DNA of 64,000 nucleotides from Sporosarcina ureae (GTDB lineage: Bacteria; Bacillota; Bacilli; Bacillales_A; Planococcaceae), in NCBI RefSeq assembly GCF_002109325.1, contig NZ_CP015348.1, positions 3,101,501 through 3,165,500 on the forward strand. Direction: 5' to 3'. The notes beneath the pieces were generated by a model. That model saw only the letters and a program-made list of their open reading frames with translations. It ran no database searches and was not told where the DNA came from. Of the stretch, positions 29,756 to 38,373 are shown piece by piece; positions within the stretch are counted from its first letter, which is position 1; each line of letters begins with the position of its first letter. The position numbers and the translations under genes were made by a program.

Positions 29756-30709
29756 ATGTTAGACGTATTATATTTCATCATACCTATAACAATTGCTTCA
29801 GCAGCCCCTCTTATTTTTACAGCAATTGGCGGTGTCTTCTCTGAACGATCCGGTGTTATCAATATCGGTTTGGAAGGTCTTATGATCATGGGTGCATTCA
29901 TCGGTATTCTGTTCAATCTATTTTTCGCGGATACCTTTGGCGCTTGGACACCTTGGCTCGCATTACTTGTTGCTATGCTTGTTTCAGCACTATTTGCAAC
30001 ACTTCATGCAGTAGCTTCTATCTCCTTCAGAGCGGATCAGGTAGTTTCAGGTGTTGCGATAAACATGTTAGGTCTTGCCATTGCATTATTTTCCGTGAAA
30101 ATGATTTTTGGTAAAGGACAAACAGATTTCATTCAACAAAAAATTCCTAGATTTAACGTGCCGTATTTGGAAGATATTCCGATTATCGGACCGATGTTCT
30201 TCAAATTAGTATATGGGTCTTCTATTATAGCGATTGCTACTGCAATTATCGCATGGTTCGTAATTTACAAAACACCGTTTGGTCTACGTCTGCGATCTGT
30301 AGGAGAACATCCTATGGCTGCAGACACAATGGGAATTAAAGTAACGAAAATACGCTATATTGCAGTTATTATTTCAGGTGGACTGGCGGGAATTGGTGGA
30401 GCAGTTTATTCACAGACCATCACAAATGATTTTGGGCATGCGACTATCAATGGTCAAGGGTTCATGGCTTTAGCTGCAATGATTTTTGGAAAGTGGCATC
30501 CGCTGGGTGCAATGGGAGCTGCGTTATTCTTCGGATTTGCCCAGGCACTTGCGATTAGTTCGTCAAGTATTAAGTTACTAGCTGATATTCCAGCAGTTTA
30601 TTTCCACATCTTCCCTTACGTCTTGACTATACTAGCTCTTGCTGGATTCCTTGGAAAAGCAAAAGCACCGAAAGCACTTGGTAAGCCGTACGTTAAAGGA
30701 AATCGATAA
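29756..30709 (+). CDS. nupQ: Nucleoside ABC transporter permease (NupQ-type)
   Basis: Second membrane subunit, 317 residues, same BPD_transp_2 family. Marks are the N-terminal IASAAPLIFTAIGGVFSERSGV, INIGLEGLMIMGAF, and the coupling loop PFGLRLRSVGEHPMAADTMG. AAGGAGG lies 7-8 nt before the ATG. Last gene of the transporter operon; a terminator follows at once. Confidence 0.9.
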   Translation: MLDVLYFIIPITIASAAPLIFTAIGGVFSERSGVINIGLEGLMIMGAFIGILFNLFFADTFGAWTPWLALLVAMLVSALFATLHAVASISFRADQVVSGVAINMLGLAIALFSVKMIFGKGQTDFIQQKIPRFNVPYLEDIPIIGPMFFKLVYGSSIIAIATAIIAWFVIYKTPFGLRLRSVGEHPMAADTMGIKVTKIRYIAVIISGGLAGIGGAVYSQTITNDFGHATINGQGFMALAAMIFGKWHPLGAMGAALFFGFAQALAISSSSIKLLADIPAVYFHIFPYVLTILALAGFLGKAKAPKALGKPYVKGNR

Positions 30710-30716
30710 AAGTTAT

Positions 30717-30755
30717 AAAAGCTATCTGGAGACGCATACTCTTCAGATAGCTTTT
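30717..30755 (+). terminator. Intrinsic terminator after the nucleoside transporter operon
   Basis: AAAAGCTATCTG pairs with CAGATAGCTTTT, with GA/TC continuing the stem, 8 nt after the nupQ stop. Confidence 0.88.
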
Positions 30756-30810
30756 CTAAGTTTGTTATAGAAAGTTTTTAGTTAAATGTCCTGAAAAGTC
30801 ATGTGTAGAT

Positions 30811-31134
30811 TTAAGATAAAGGCAAAGTACGCCTTTATTTTTAAGTCCTCCAGTGCCGATCGAGGCTAAACAGCGCTCTCAGCACTAGCAACATCCGGCT
30901 GAATGGTGGCAGCTGCTCGGATCACTTCAGATGTAAAGATAAAGGCAAAAGGCGCCTTTATTTTTACATCTTCCAGTGTCTGTCGCAGCTAAACGCCACC
31001 ATCAGCACTAGAAACATCCGGCTTCGAGCGCCAGCCTCTCGGGTCACTTCGGCCTTAAAGATAAAGGCAAAGTACGCCTTTATTTTTAAGTCCTCCAGTG
31101 CCTATCGAGGCTAAACAGCGCTCTCAGCACTAGA
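30811..31134 (+). repeat. Tandem array of about 2.6 copies of a 122-bp repeat
   Basis: Units begin with AAGATAAAGGCAAA at 30813, 30936 and 31058 (periods 123 and 122). Each unit carries a short hairpin (ATAAAGGC ... GCCTTTAT), then CCAGTG..., GCTAAAC, CAGCACTAG and an ACATCCGGCT / CTCGG-TCACTTC segment. Copies 1 and 3 differ by about one base over 76 bases, while copy 2 is more diverged. The array fills most of the 509-nt gap between nupQ and ymfF; the rest is the nupQ terminator and a short AT-rich lead into ymfF. It is the same family as 6568-6722. Confidence 0.85.
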
Positions 31135-31218
31135 AAGAGTTGTATCATTTTCCAAATGGCGGGCTTAAATGTATAGTGAGACTAGGATTACATATAATAA
31201 GGTAAACGAGGTGTTTGT

Positions 31219-32493
31219 ATGTTCAATAAAACAAAATTACAAGATGGCGTACATTTGTATATACGGAAAACGGAACAGTTCAAAACGGTTAATGTGACAA
31301 TTAAGTGGAAAGTACCACTGGATCAGCAGAAAGCTTCTGAACGTACGGTGTTGGCGAATGTGATGGAAAATTCAACGAAGCAGTACCCAACAATGAGTTC
31401 CATGCGCAAAGCACTGGACGAATTGTACGGTACGGTATTATTTACTGACGTTTCGAAAAGAAGTTCGCAGCATATAGTTTCGCTTTATACAGAGTGTGTA
31501 AACGATGAGTTTTTTGCAGGTGAAGATATCTTTAAGCAATTATGGCAATTAATTCGTTCTGTAGTGTTCGATCCTAACGTAACGAATAAAGCATTTGATC
31601 CGGATGTCACGGATAGAGAAAAACGCAATGTCCGCGATCGGATTCGTTCTATTTATGACGACAAAACGCGCTTCGCTCAGAAGCGCATGCTTGAAATCAT
31701 GAGACCCAATCATCCTGCATCTATTTCTGCTTACGGCACAGAAGAAGCTGTATCTCAAATTACAAAGGAAAGTCTTTATACTACATATGAAGATATGATC
31801 AATAACGATTTGATTGATATTTATGTAGTAGGAGATGTAGATGAAAAATATATTATTGAGCAAATTAAGCAATTCCTACCATTTACTGCACGTGATGCAG
31901 AAGAGCAACTGGATTTACCTGAAGTAAAAGTGTCGGATTCAGTGAATACAATTAGAGAACAGCAAGATATGAAACAAGGTAAGCTTCATCTTGGATTCCA
32001 TACGCCTGTTTCTTTCCATCATCCTGACTATCATAAGATGCAAATAACAAACGGTATTTTCGGTGGCTTCGCTCACAGTAAATTGTTCATGAATGTGCGG
32101 GAAAAAGAAAGCATGGCATACTATGCGAATAGTGCATTTGCTTCGCATTACGGTATAGTCTACGTCACAGCAGGTATTGATGCGGACTTAGAAGAGAAAG
32201 CTGTTAAACTAATTCTTGAGCAACTGACCTCACTACAGAATGGGGAAAGTACAGAAGTGGAACTGAATCAAACAATCGCTCTTCTTGAAAATAGTATTTT
32301 GAGCGCAAATGATTCGGCTCGTAGTCAGATTGAAATTTATGATCAATATAAAGAATTGGACGAGAACTTCACTGCAGATCGACTTATCGAAAAGTGGGAA
32401 TCCGTCACATTGGAAGATATAAAGGACATGGCGAATACAGTTCAATTAGAAATTGTGTATTTGCTTTCAGGTAAGGAGGATGTTTCCGAATGA
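31219..32493 (+). CDS. ymfF: M16-family peptidase-like protein YmfF (no zinc motif)
   Basis: Member of the M16 family (YmfF/AlbF side), 424 residues. The fold is shown by MRKALDELYGTVLFTDVSKR, LHLGFHTPVSFHHPDYHKMQ and NVREKESMAYYANSAF. The HxxEH zinc motif is missing where it should be (near residue 50 the chain reads LANVMENSTKQYP), so it is probably not a peptidase alone. The next gene is its intact paralogue and overlaps it by ATGA, which suggests that the two form a heterodimer like the mitochondrial processing peptidase subunits. GAGGTG lies upstream of the ATG. Confidence 0.88.
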   Translation: MFNKTKLQDGVHLYIRKTEQFKTVNVTIKWKVPLDQQKASERTVLANVMENSTKQYPTMSSMRKALDELYGTVLFTDVSKRSSQHIVSLYTECVNDEFFAGEDIFKQLWQLIRSVVFDPNVTNKAFDPDVTDREKRNVRDRIRSIYDDKTRFAQKRMLEIMRPNHPASISAYGTEEAVSQITKESLYTTYEDMINNDLIDIYVVGDVDEKYIIEQIKQFLPFTARDAEEQLDLPEVKVSDSVNTIREQQDMKQGKLHLGFHTPVSFHHPDYHKMQITNGIFGGFAHSKLFMNVREKESMAYYANSAFASHYGIVYVTAGIDADLEEKAVKLILEQLTSLQNGESTEVELNQTIALLENSILSANDSARSQIEIYDQYKELDENFTADRLIEKWESVTLEDIKDMANTVQLEIVYLLSGKEDVSE

Positions 32494-33785
32494 AAGAAGT
32501 AAATTTTGATCAACTACAAGAGAAAATCTACACTGAAACATTAGATAATGGTTTGAAAGTAGTTATTCTACCAAAGCGTGGATTTTCTAAAACATTTGTA
32601 ACGTTCACAACAAAGTATGGATCTATTGATCGTACGTTCAAACCGCATGGCAAAGACGAATTTATCACAGTGCCTGATGGTATTGCCCATTTCCTTGAGC
32701 ATAAGATGTTTGAAAAGGAAGATGGAGATGTATTTCAGAAGTTTGGCTTAAACGGCGCTTCTGCAAATGCTTATACTACATTTGGTAGAACTGCTTATCT
32801 GTTTTCTGCAACGAATAAACTAAAAGAAAATACAAAAGTATTACTTGACTTCGTTCAACAACCATACTTCACAAAGCAAACTGTCGATAAAGAAAAAGGA
32901 ATCATTGCCCAGGAAATTACTATGTACGACGATCAGCCTGATTGGAGACTATATTTCGGTACAATTGAAAACCTTTATGAAAACCATCCCGTGAAAATCG
33001 ACATTGCGGGTACTGTTGAGTCTATTCAGGACATAACAGCTGAACATTTATACACTTGCTATGAGACGTTCTATCATCCATCCAATATGTTGCTGTTTAT
33101 CGTGGGAGCAGTAAAACCCGAGGAAATGATGGCATTTGTCAAAGAAGATCAAGCGCAAAAATCATTCGATCAACCTGAAGCAATCGAACGCCAATTCCCA
33201 TCCGAATCAAAAGAAGTAGATGTGCCTGAACGTACTTTGACGATGGATGTTTCAAAACCTAAGTTGAATATCGGTATGAAATGTACCGAGACAGAGCTAC
33301 AGGGCCAAGAAATGCTTGAAATGGAATTGTCAGCAAACCTCGTACTAGATAGTTTATTCGGTCGTACATCTGCATTTTATGAAAAAGCAAACGCGGAAGG
33401 TTTAGTGGATGAATCGTTTTCATATGAATTCTCTTTGGAAGAAGGATATGGTTTTGCAATGGTTGGTTCCGATACAGATGAGCCGGAGCGCTTGGAAGAA
33501 TTAATTCGTCATACCATTAAAGATGCAAAAACAAATTGGCCAGTGCAAGAAGAAGATTTGGACAGAATGCGCAGAAAGAAAATCGGGCAATTTATGCGCT
33601 CTTTAAACTCCATTGAATTCATCGCTAATCAATATACACGATATGAATTTAATAATATGAATTTATTCGATGTGGTACCAACTTTAGAAAAACTATCAAT
33701 GGATAAGTTAAAAAAGGCATTTGCCACTTTCTCTGATGACAGTAGCTATACAATTTTTAAAGTATTACCACCTAAGACTCAATGA
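32490..33785 (+). CDS. ymfH: M16-family zinc peptidase YmfH
   Basis: Catalytic M16 partner, 431 residues. The zinc motif HFLEH is followed by the usual FQKFGLNGASANAYTTFGRT and DKEKGIIAQEITMYDDQPDW, which provides the distal glutamate. It overlaps ymfF upstream and ymfI downstream by 4 nt each, so the three genes are translated together. Substrate unknown; related pairs process small peptides. Confidence 0.9.
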   Translation: MKEVNFDQLQEKIYTETLDNGLKVVILPKRGFSKTFVTFTTKYGSIDRTFKPHGKDEFITVPDGIAHFLEHKMFEKEDGDVFQKFGLNGASANAYTTFGRTAYLFSATNKLKENTKVLLDFVQQPYFTKQTVDKEKGIIAQEITMYDDQPDWRLYFGTIENLYENHPVKIDIAGTVESIQDITAEHLYTCYETFYHPSNMLLFIVGAVKPEEMMAFVKEDQAQKSFDQPEAIERQFPSESKEVDVPERTLTMDVSKPKLNIGMKCTETELQGQEMLEMELSANLVLDSLFGRTSAFYEKANAEGLVDESFSYEFSLEEGYGFAMVGSDTDEPERLEELIRHTIKDAKTNWPVQEEDLDRMRRKKIGQFMRSLNSIEFIANQYTRYEFNNMNLFDVVPTLEKLSMDKLKKAFATFSDDSSYTIFKVLPPKTQ

Positions 33786-34516
33786 ACCAGTCAAGATTTG
33801 CACTTGTTTTAGGAGCATCTGGCGGCATAGGGGAAGTAATTTGTAAGCAACTGGCAGAAGCGGGATGGTCTTTGTATTTACATTATAATACAAGAAAACA
33901 TCAGGTGGATGTATTGAGAACAGAGCTGGAAGAGATATATCCGGATCAGCAATTTCGCAGTGTGCAAGCTGACTTCAGAGTGGCTGAAGCCGCTGAAAAA
34001 CTGGCAGCGAGCATTCTAAGCATTCAAGCGATCGTTGTAGCTAATGGTCAAGCTGTCGTAAAATTATTATCAGATACGAGCGAAATGGATATGTTGGAAT
34101 TGTGGCAAGTTCATATGCAGAATCCAGCACGATTAATCGCGTTGTTATCCGAAAAACTGCGTAAGCATGAAGTTTCCTATATTACGTTTATTGGCTCAAT
34201 TTGGGGAAGTGCAGGTGCAGCTGGCGAAGTAATGTATTCCGCAGTTAAGGGTGCACAGCATGCCTTTGTTAAAGCGTATGCGAAGGAAGCTGCATATTCT
34301 GGTATACGAGTGAATGCGATTGCGCCAGGATGGATCGATACCCGTATGAATCAGGAATTTACTGCGGAAGAGCGGCAGATGGTACTGGATCAGATTCCGC
34401 TATTGTCAGTCGGAACACCGCAGGAAATAGCGAATATGGTGGAATTTATGCTGAGTGGTAAAGCAGATTATATGACAGGTGAAATTATTCAAATAAATGG
34501 TGGCTGGTATATCTAA
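33782..34516 (+). CDS. ymfI: Short-chain dehydrogenase/reductase YmfI
   Basis: Cytosolic SDR oxidoreductase, 244 residues, FabG-like. It has the NAD(P) loop LGASGGIGEVICKQL (10-24), a serine in IGSIWGS, the catalytic YSAVKGAQ and the tail AIAPGWIDTRMN. The cofactor region has HYNTRKHQ, compatible with NADP. Substrate cannot be told. ATGA overlap with ymfH; a terminator follows. The small gene ymfJ found next in B. subtilis is missing. Confidence 0.9.
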   Translation: MNQSRFALVLGASGGIGEVICKQLAEAGWSLYLHYNTRKHQVDVLRTELEEIYPDQQFRSVQADFRVAEAAEKLAASILSIQAIVVANGQAVVKLLSDTSEMDMLELWQVHMQNPARLIALLSEKLRKHEVSYITFIGSIWGSAGAAGEVMYSAVKGAQHAFVKAYAKEAAYSGIRVNAIAPGWIDTRMNQEFTAEERQMVLDQIPLLSVGTPQEIANMVEFMLSGKADYMTGEIIQINGGWYI

Positions 34517-34522
34517 GGCCTT

Positions 34523-34560
34523 GGGAAAGGGACGATACGTGATGTCCTTTTCTTTTTTTC
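34523..34560 (+). terminator. Intrinsic terminator after ymfI
   Basis: GGGAAAGGGAC pairs with GTCCTTTTC (with wobble) over GATACGTGAT, followed by a long T tract. Confidence 0.8.
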
Positions 34561-34649
34561 TTTTCATCACTCTAGCAATCCGCTATTATAGAACTAAGTG
34601 CAGACTTGTGCATTCTGGAAAAAAGTAGTTTTATGAAGGAGTGTGTTGA

Positions 34650-35444
34650 ATGGGAGAATGGTATGTCGAATATGAGTTGCAAGTCAATCGCCCTGGATTA
34701 CTAGGGGATATTGCTTCCTTACTCGGTATGTTGCGAGTCGATATTGTAACCATCAACGGGGTGGATGGAAGATACCGCGGTATGCTTGTCCACACTGATC
34801 ATGATCAACAAATTAAACGTTTCGAGTTGATTGCTTCTACTATGGATGCGATTGTCATCCATAAGATTAGAGAACCGAAATTACGTGATGTATTGGCTGT
34901 TCGTCATGGACATTATATTCAGCGCGGTACCGAAGACCGAAGAACATACCAATTCATAAGAAGCGAGCTTGGGATTTTAGTGGACTTTTTGGCGGAGATT
35001 TTCAAACAAGATGGTCATAAGCTAATTGGCGTTCGAGGAATGCCGAGAGTAGGTAAAACAGAATCTGTAGTGGCGGCAAGTGTGTGTGCCAATAAAAAAT
35101 GGGTGTTTTTATCCTCCACAATGATTAAGCAAACAGTTAGAACGAGTATGATGGGAGATGAGTTTTCAGATGATAACATCTTTATACTAGATGGTATCGT
35201 AACACGAAAAACATCAGATGAACGTCATATGCAATTAGTACGCGAAATTATGGGCCTGCCTACGATTAAAGTTGTCGAACATCCAGATATGTTTGTGAAG
35301 CAATCGGAATATACAATCGATGACTTTGATATAATCATAGAGTTACGGACTACAGTAGATCAGGAAATCACATACGACATTCTGGAAAAGAATGATCCTA
35401 TTTCTAACCGTAGTCCTATGGGCGGCTTTAATATGTTTAATTGA
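34650..35444 (+). CDS. ymfK: YmfK family protein (DUF3388), ACT-like plus P-loop-like
   Basis: Conserved 264-residue protein of unknown function. The first 75 residues look like an ACT-type ligand-binding fold (ELQVNRPGLLGDIASLLGML, then VDIVTINGVDGRYRGMLV). The second half carries GMPRVGKT, which fits the Walker A pattern GxxxxGKT, followed by hydrophobic strands ending in FILDG, a possible Walker B. The combination would make it a small-molecule-sensing nucleotide-binding protein; that is inference. AAGGAG lies 7 nt before the ATG. It sits between ymfI and rodZ as in B. subtilis. Confidence 0.85.
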   Translation: MGEWYVEYELQVNRPGLLGDIASLLGMLRVDIVTINGVDGRYRGMLVHTDHDQQIKRFELIASTMDAIVIHKIREPKLRDVLAVRHGHYIQRGTEDRRTYQFIRSELGILVDFLAEIFKQDGHKLIGVRGMPRVGKTESVVAASVCANKKWVFLSSTMIKQTVRTSMMGDEFSDDNIFILDGIVTRKTSDERHMQLVREIMGLPTIKVVEHPDMFVKQSEYTIDDFDIIIELRTTVDQEITYDILEKNDPISNRSPMGGFNMFN

Positions 35445-35471
35445 TTGAGATGAATTAGGTAGGTGTTGAAT

Positions 35472-36281
35472 TTGATCGGAATAGGTGCTCGTTTGAAAGA
35501 AGCGAGAATATCAAAAGGATTGACGCTGGAAGATTTGCAAGACAGTACGAAAATTCAACAGCGTTATCTGTTAGCAATTGAAAATGAAGAATTTCAAGTC
35601 ATTCCAGGGGCTTTCTACGTTCGGGTTTTTATTAAACAGTATGCAGAATCGGTGGACTTGAATGCAGAGGAAATACTGACTCTTTATCAAGACGAGTATG
35701 AAACTGCTGTACAAGAAGAGCAAGAGAAAGTTGTGCCAGCAACTATGCAACGTAGTGCAGGTTCGAAACAGAATAACACATTAAAAGAGGCAATGCCGAA
35801 AATTATTGTTGCACTATTTATCATTATGATTTTTGTTATTGTTTATACATTGTTAAAAGACAAAGCAGCAGATCCAGCGATGGATGGTGACTCATTGGGG
35901 TCGAATTCAAATGTGGTAACGGATCCACAAACAGATCCTGTTGAAATCGAAAAACCAAAACAACCGTTCGAACACGCTTCCACTTCGGGAGAAACGTCTA
36001 TATACAAATTGTCTGATCCTGAAACTATCAAATTAGTCATTAAGACTACGGGTAATTCTTGGATTTCAGTAACGGATCAAAATGGAGAAGAACGAATGCC
36101 ACAACCAGCTGGTGCCCGTGTATTACAAGAAGGCGAAACAATTGAAATTGAAGCAAACGATGCAGAAAGTTTGAGAATCCGTGTTGGGAATTATGAAAAC
36201 GCAGAACTGACAGTTAACGGTCAGCGAGTAGATTATCCAACAGATCTCGTTCCACAAAACATCGTATTAAAAAAGCCATAG
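35472..36281 (+). CDS. rodZ: Cell-shape protein RodZ (YmfM)
   Basis: Bitopic membrane protein linking MreB filaments to the wall-elongation complex. N-terminal Xre-type helix-turn-helix (IGARLKEARISKGLTLEDLQ, about 3-70), a basic juxtamembrane stretch, one membrane span (IIVALFIIMIFVIVYTLL, about 110-127), then an external domain (about 190-269, LVIKTTGNSWISVTDQNG) of the DUF4115 type. A TTG at 35472 is preferred: AGGTAGGTG ends 6 nt upstream and MIGIGARLKEAR fits the family; GTG 35463 lies inside that site. Operon neighbour pgsA is the usual one. Confidence 0.92.
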   Translation: MIGIGARLKEARISKGLTLEDLQDSTKIQQRYLLAIENEEFQVIPGAFYVRVFIKQYAESVDLNAEEILTLYQDEYETAVQEEQEKVVPATMQRSAGSKQNNTLKEAMPKIIVALFIIMIFVIVYTLLKDKAADPAMDGDSLGSNSNVVTDPQTDPVEIEKPKQPFEHASTSGETSIYKLSDPETIKLVIKTTGNSWISVTDQNGEERMPQPAGARVLQEGETIEIEANDAESLRIRVGNYENAELTVNGQRVDYPTDLVPQNIVLKKP

Positions 36282-36282
36282 A

Positions 36283-36315
36283 AAAATAGTCATCTCAAGG
36301 GGTGACTATTTTATT
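36283..36315 (+). terminator. Hairpin terminator between rodZ and pgsA
   Basis: AAAATAGTCA pairs with TGACTATTTT over TCTCAAGGGG, followed by ATT. Possibly partial, since pgsA starts 41 nt later. Confidence 0.7.
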
Positions 36316-36355
36316 GTTAATAAATGGACTTAATCGTTAGAAAGGTGGACATGTA

Positions 36356-36934
36356 ATGAATTTACCAAATAAAATTACGCTCTCCAGGGTCTTTATGATT
36401 CCTATTTTCATCCTGTTTCTTGCAGTTGATTTTGGCTGGGGAATGATTCGTCTCGGGGGAGTAGAAATGCCTGTCGAACATTTGGTAGGCGCAATTATCT
36501 TCATCGTAGCTTCGACAACTGACTGGCTAGATGGATACTTAGCCAGAAAAAACAACTTAGTAACTAATATGGGTAAGTTTTTGGATCCATTGGCAGATAA
36601 ATTACTGGTCTCAGCCGCTTTTATTTTATTAGTGGAAATGGGTACAGCCCCTGCATGGATTGTCATCATTATTATCAGTAGAGAATTTGCGGTAACAGGA
36701 TTACGTTTGATTTTAGCAGGAGGCGGGGAAGTAGTAGCTGCCAACCAGTTAGGTAAAATTAAAACAGTGGCGCAACTATTGGCAATTTCTTTTCTTTTAT
36801 TGCATAACATTTTCTTCGAAGCACTGGGCATTCCGTTCGGAACTATCATGTTGTATATTGCATTAGTATTTACTGTATGGTCAGGTGTAGATTACTTCGT
36901 TAAAAATCGTAAAATTTTAGTCGAGTCAATGTGA
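36356..36934 (+). CDS. pgsA: Phosphatidylglycerophosphate synthase
   Basis: Membrane enzyme joining CDP-diacylglycerol and glycerol-3-phosphate, the committed step to phosphatidylglycerol and cardiolipin. The 192 residues have the CDP-alcohol phosphatidyltransferase signature: DGYLARKNNLVTNMGKFLDP then LADK, at about 60-83, with all expected acidic residues. Several membrane segments surround it. AAAGGTGG lies upstream of ATG 36356. Confidence 0.96.
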   Translation: MNLPNKITLSRVFMIPIFILFLAVDFGWGMIRLGGVEMPVEHLVGAIIFIVASTTDWLDGYLARKNNLVTNMGKFLDPLADKLLVSAAFILLVEMGTAPAWIVIIIISREFAVTGLRLILAGGGEVVAANQLGKIKTVAQLLAISFLLLHNIFFEALGIPFGTIMLYIALVFTVWSGVDYFVKNRKILVESM

Positions 36935-36950
36935 GGAGAGTAATGTATTC

Positions 36951-38207
36951 ATGAAAGCAGAAATAATTGCAGTAGGAACAGAGCTTCTATTGGGGCAAAT
37001 CACGAATACCAACGCACGATTCATATCAGGAAGATTGGCTGAGGCTGGAATTGATGTATATTATCATACCGTAGTAGGAGATAATCCTGAACGCTTGTCC
37101 CAGTCGATCAAACTGGCACAACAACGTGCAGATATTCTCATATTTAGTGGAGGGTTAGGTCCGACTAAAGATGATCTCACGAAACAAACTATTGCACATG
37201 AATTAGGTTGTGAACTGGTATCTAACGAAGAAGCGATGAAAACTATTGAAGAATATTTCGATCATGTCGGAAAAGTAATGACAGAAAATAATAAGCAGCA
37301 GGCTCTCGTTTTAAAAGGATCTACGGTATTGCCGAATCGTAATGGTATGGCTCCGGGTATTGCTATTGGCAAGGCAGATAAGCAGTATATTTTGTTACCT
37401 GGACCACCTCACGAAATGGAACCTATGTTTGAACATGAAGCGATTCCGTACTTACTTGGTGTGTACGGTAAACAGGACATAATATCCTCTAAAGTATTGA
37501 AATTGCAAGGAATTGGTGAGTCTGAATTGGAAGTGCGTCTCCAGTCTTTATTAGAAAAACAGACAAACCCTACCATCGCACCGCTCGCTTCACCAGGAAT
37601 GGTTAAGTTGCGTATTACTGCAAAAGCCAAAACGGAAGAAGAAGCTCAAAAATTGATTTCACCTGTAGAGCAGGAAATCCGTGCTATTGTAGGGGAGTTT
37701 ATCTATGGTGTAGATGATGATACACTGGCTTCCAAAACAACTGAATTATTGCTGCAAAATGACTGGTCAATTTCAGCAGCGGAGAGTTTGACTTCGGGGA
37801 TGTTTATGGCGGAACTTGGTTCACAACCGGGAATTGGAAATGCGCTAAAAGGCGGCGTTGTAGTCTACAATAAAGAGATGAAAATCGAACAATTGGGTAT
37901 CTTGCCGTCATTGCTTGATTTTCACGGCGTGGTTAGTTCCGAATGTGCAGAAGCAATGGCCGAAAGTATCAAGGAGAGATGTTCAACTACTATCGGAATT
38001 AGTCTGACAGGTGCAGCTGGTCCTGAACCACATGATGGTCAGCCACCAGGTACCGTTTGGATCGGGATTGCAATAGAAGGAATGAAGACGGCATCTTACA
38101 AGCTTCAATTATCAGGTTCACGTAATACGAACCGTATGCGTTCTGTACAGTTCGCATTACATTATTTAATTCAAATGATGAGAGAGAAAAAAGAATTGAA
38201 GTATTGA
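36951..38207 (+). CDS. cinA: CinA: competence/damage-inducible nicotinamide-nucleotide protein
   Basis: 418 residues. The N-terminal half is a molybdopterin-binding-like (COG1058) domain (IIAVGTELLLGQITNTNARF, FSGGLGPTKDDLTKQ). The C-terminal half is a CinA/PncC nicotinamide-nucleotide amidase domain (AAESLTSGMFMAELGSQPG, SLTGAAGP). In Gram-positive bacteria CinA lies just before recA and is induced in competence. GAGGAGAG lies upstream, 16 nt after pgsA. Enzyme role (pyridine-nucleotide repair/salvage) follows from family work. Confidence 0.95.
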   Translation: MKAEIIAVGTELLLGQITNTNARFISGRLAEAGIDVYYHTVVGDNPERLSQSIKLAQQRADILIFSGGLGPTKDDLTKQTIAHELGCELVSNEEAMKTIEEYFDHVGKVMTENNKQQALVLKGSTVLPNRNGMAPGIAIGKADKQYILLPGPPHEMEPMFEHEAIPYLLGVYGKQDIISSKVLKLQGIGESELEVRLQSLLEKQTNPTIAPLASPGMVKLRITAKAKTEEEAQKLISPVEQEIRAIVGEFIYGVDDDTLASKTTELLLQNDWSISAAESLTSGMFMAELGSQPGIGNALKGGVVVYNKEMKIEQLGILPSLLDFHGVVSSECAEAMAESIKERCSTTIGISLTGAAGPEPHDGQPPGTVWIGIAIEGMKTASYKLQLSGSRNTNRMRSVQFALHYLIQMMREKKELKY

Positions 38208-38288
38208 ATTTCCAAGTCGATTTAGCTACCAAAATTCAATTCATCCTAGTATTTTGTATCTTTTTTTCAATTCCTTTTATTAATTTAT

Positions 38289-38302
38289 CGAATACCCGTT
38301 CG
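38289..38302 (+). promoter_or_regulatory. LexA (SOS) box of recA
   Basis: CGAATACCCGTTCG differs from the Bacillales SOS box CGAAC-N4-GTTCG at a single base. It lies directly before the recA -35 element. Confidence 0.75.
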
Positions 38303-38310
38303 TTTAATTC

Positions 38311-38339
38311 TTGTGTATTGTATTGAAAAAAGGTATAAT
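38311..38339 (+). promoter_or_regulatory. SigA promoter of recA
   Basis: TTGTGT (38311) and TATAAT (38334-38339) separated by 17 nt, about 35 nt before the recA start and just after the LexA box. Confidence 0.7.
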
Positions 38340-38373
38340 AAGAGTAGAAAAAGAGTTTGAGGAGGAATTGTAA

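Noticed and set aside
30811-31134. CRISPR array
   Set aside because: The repeat unit is about 122 bp with no unique spacers and no cas genes; it is a tandem intergenic repeat.
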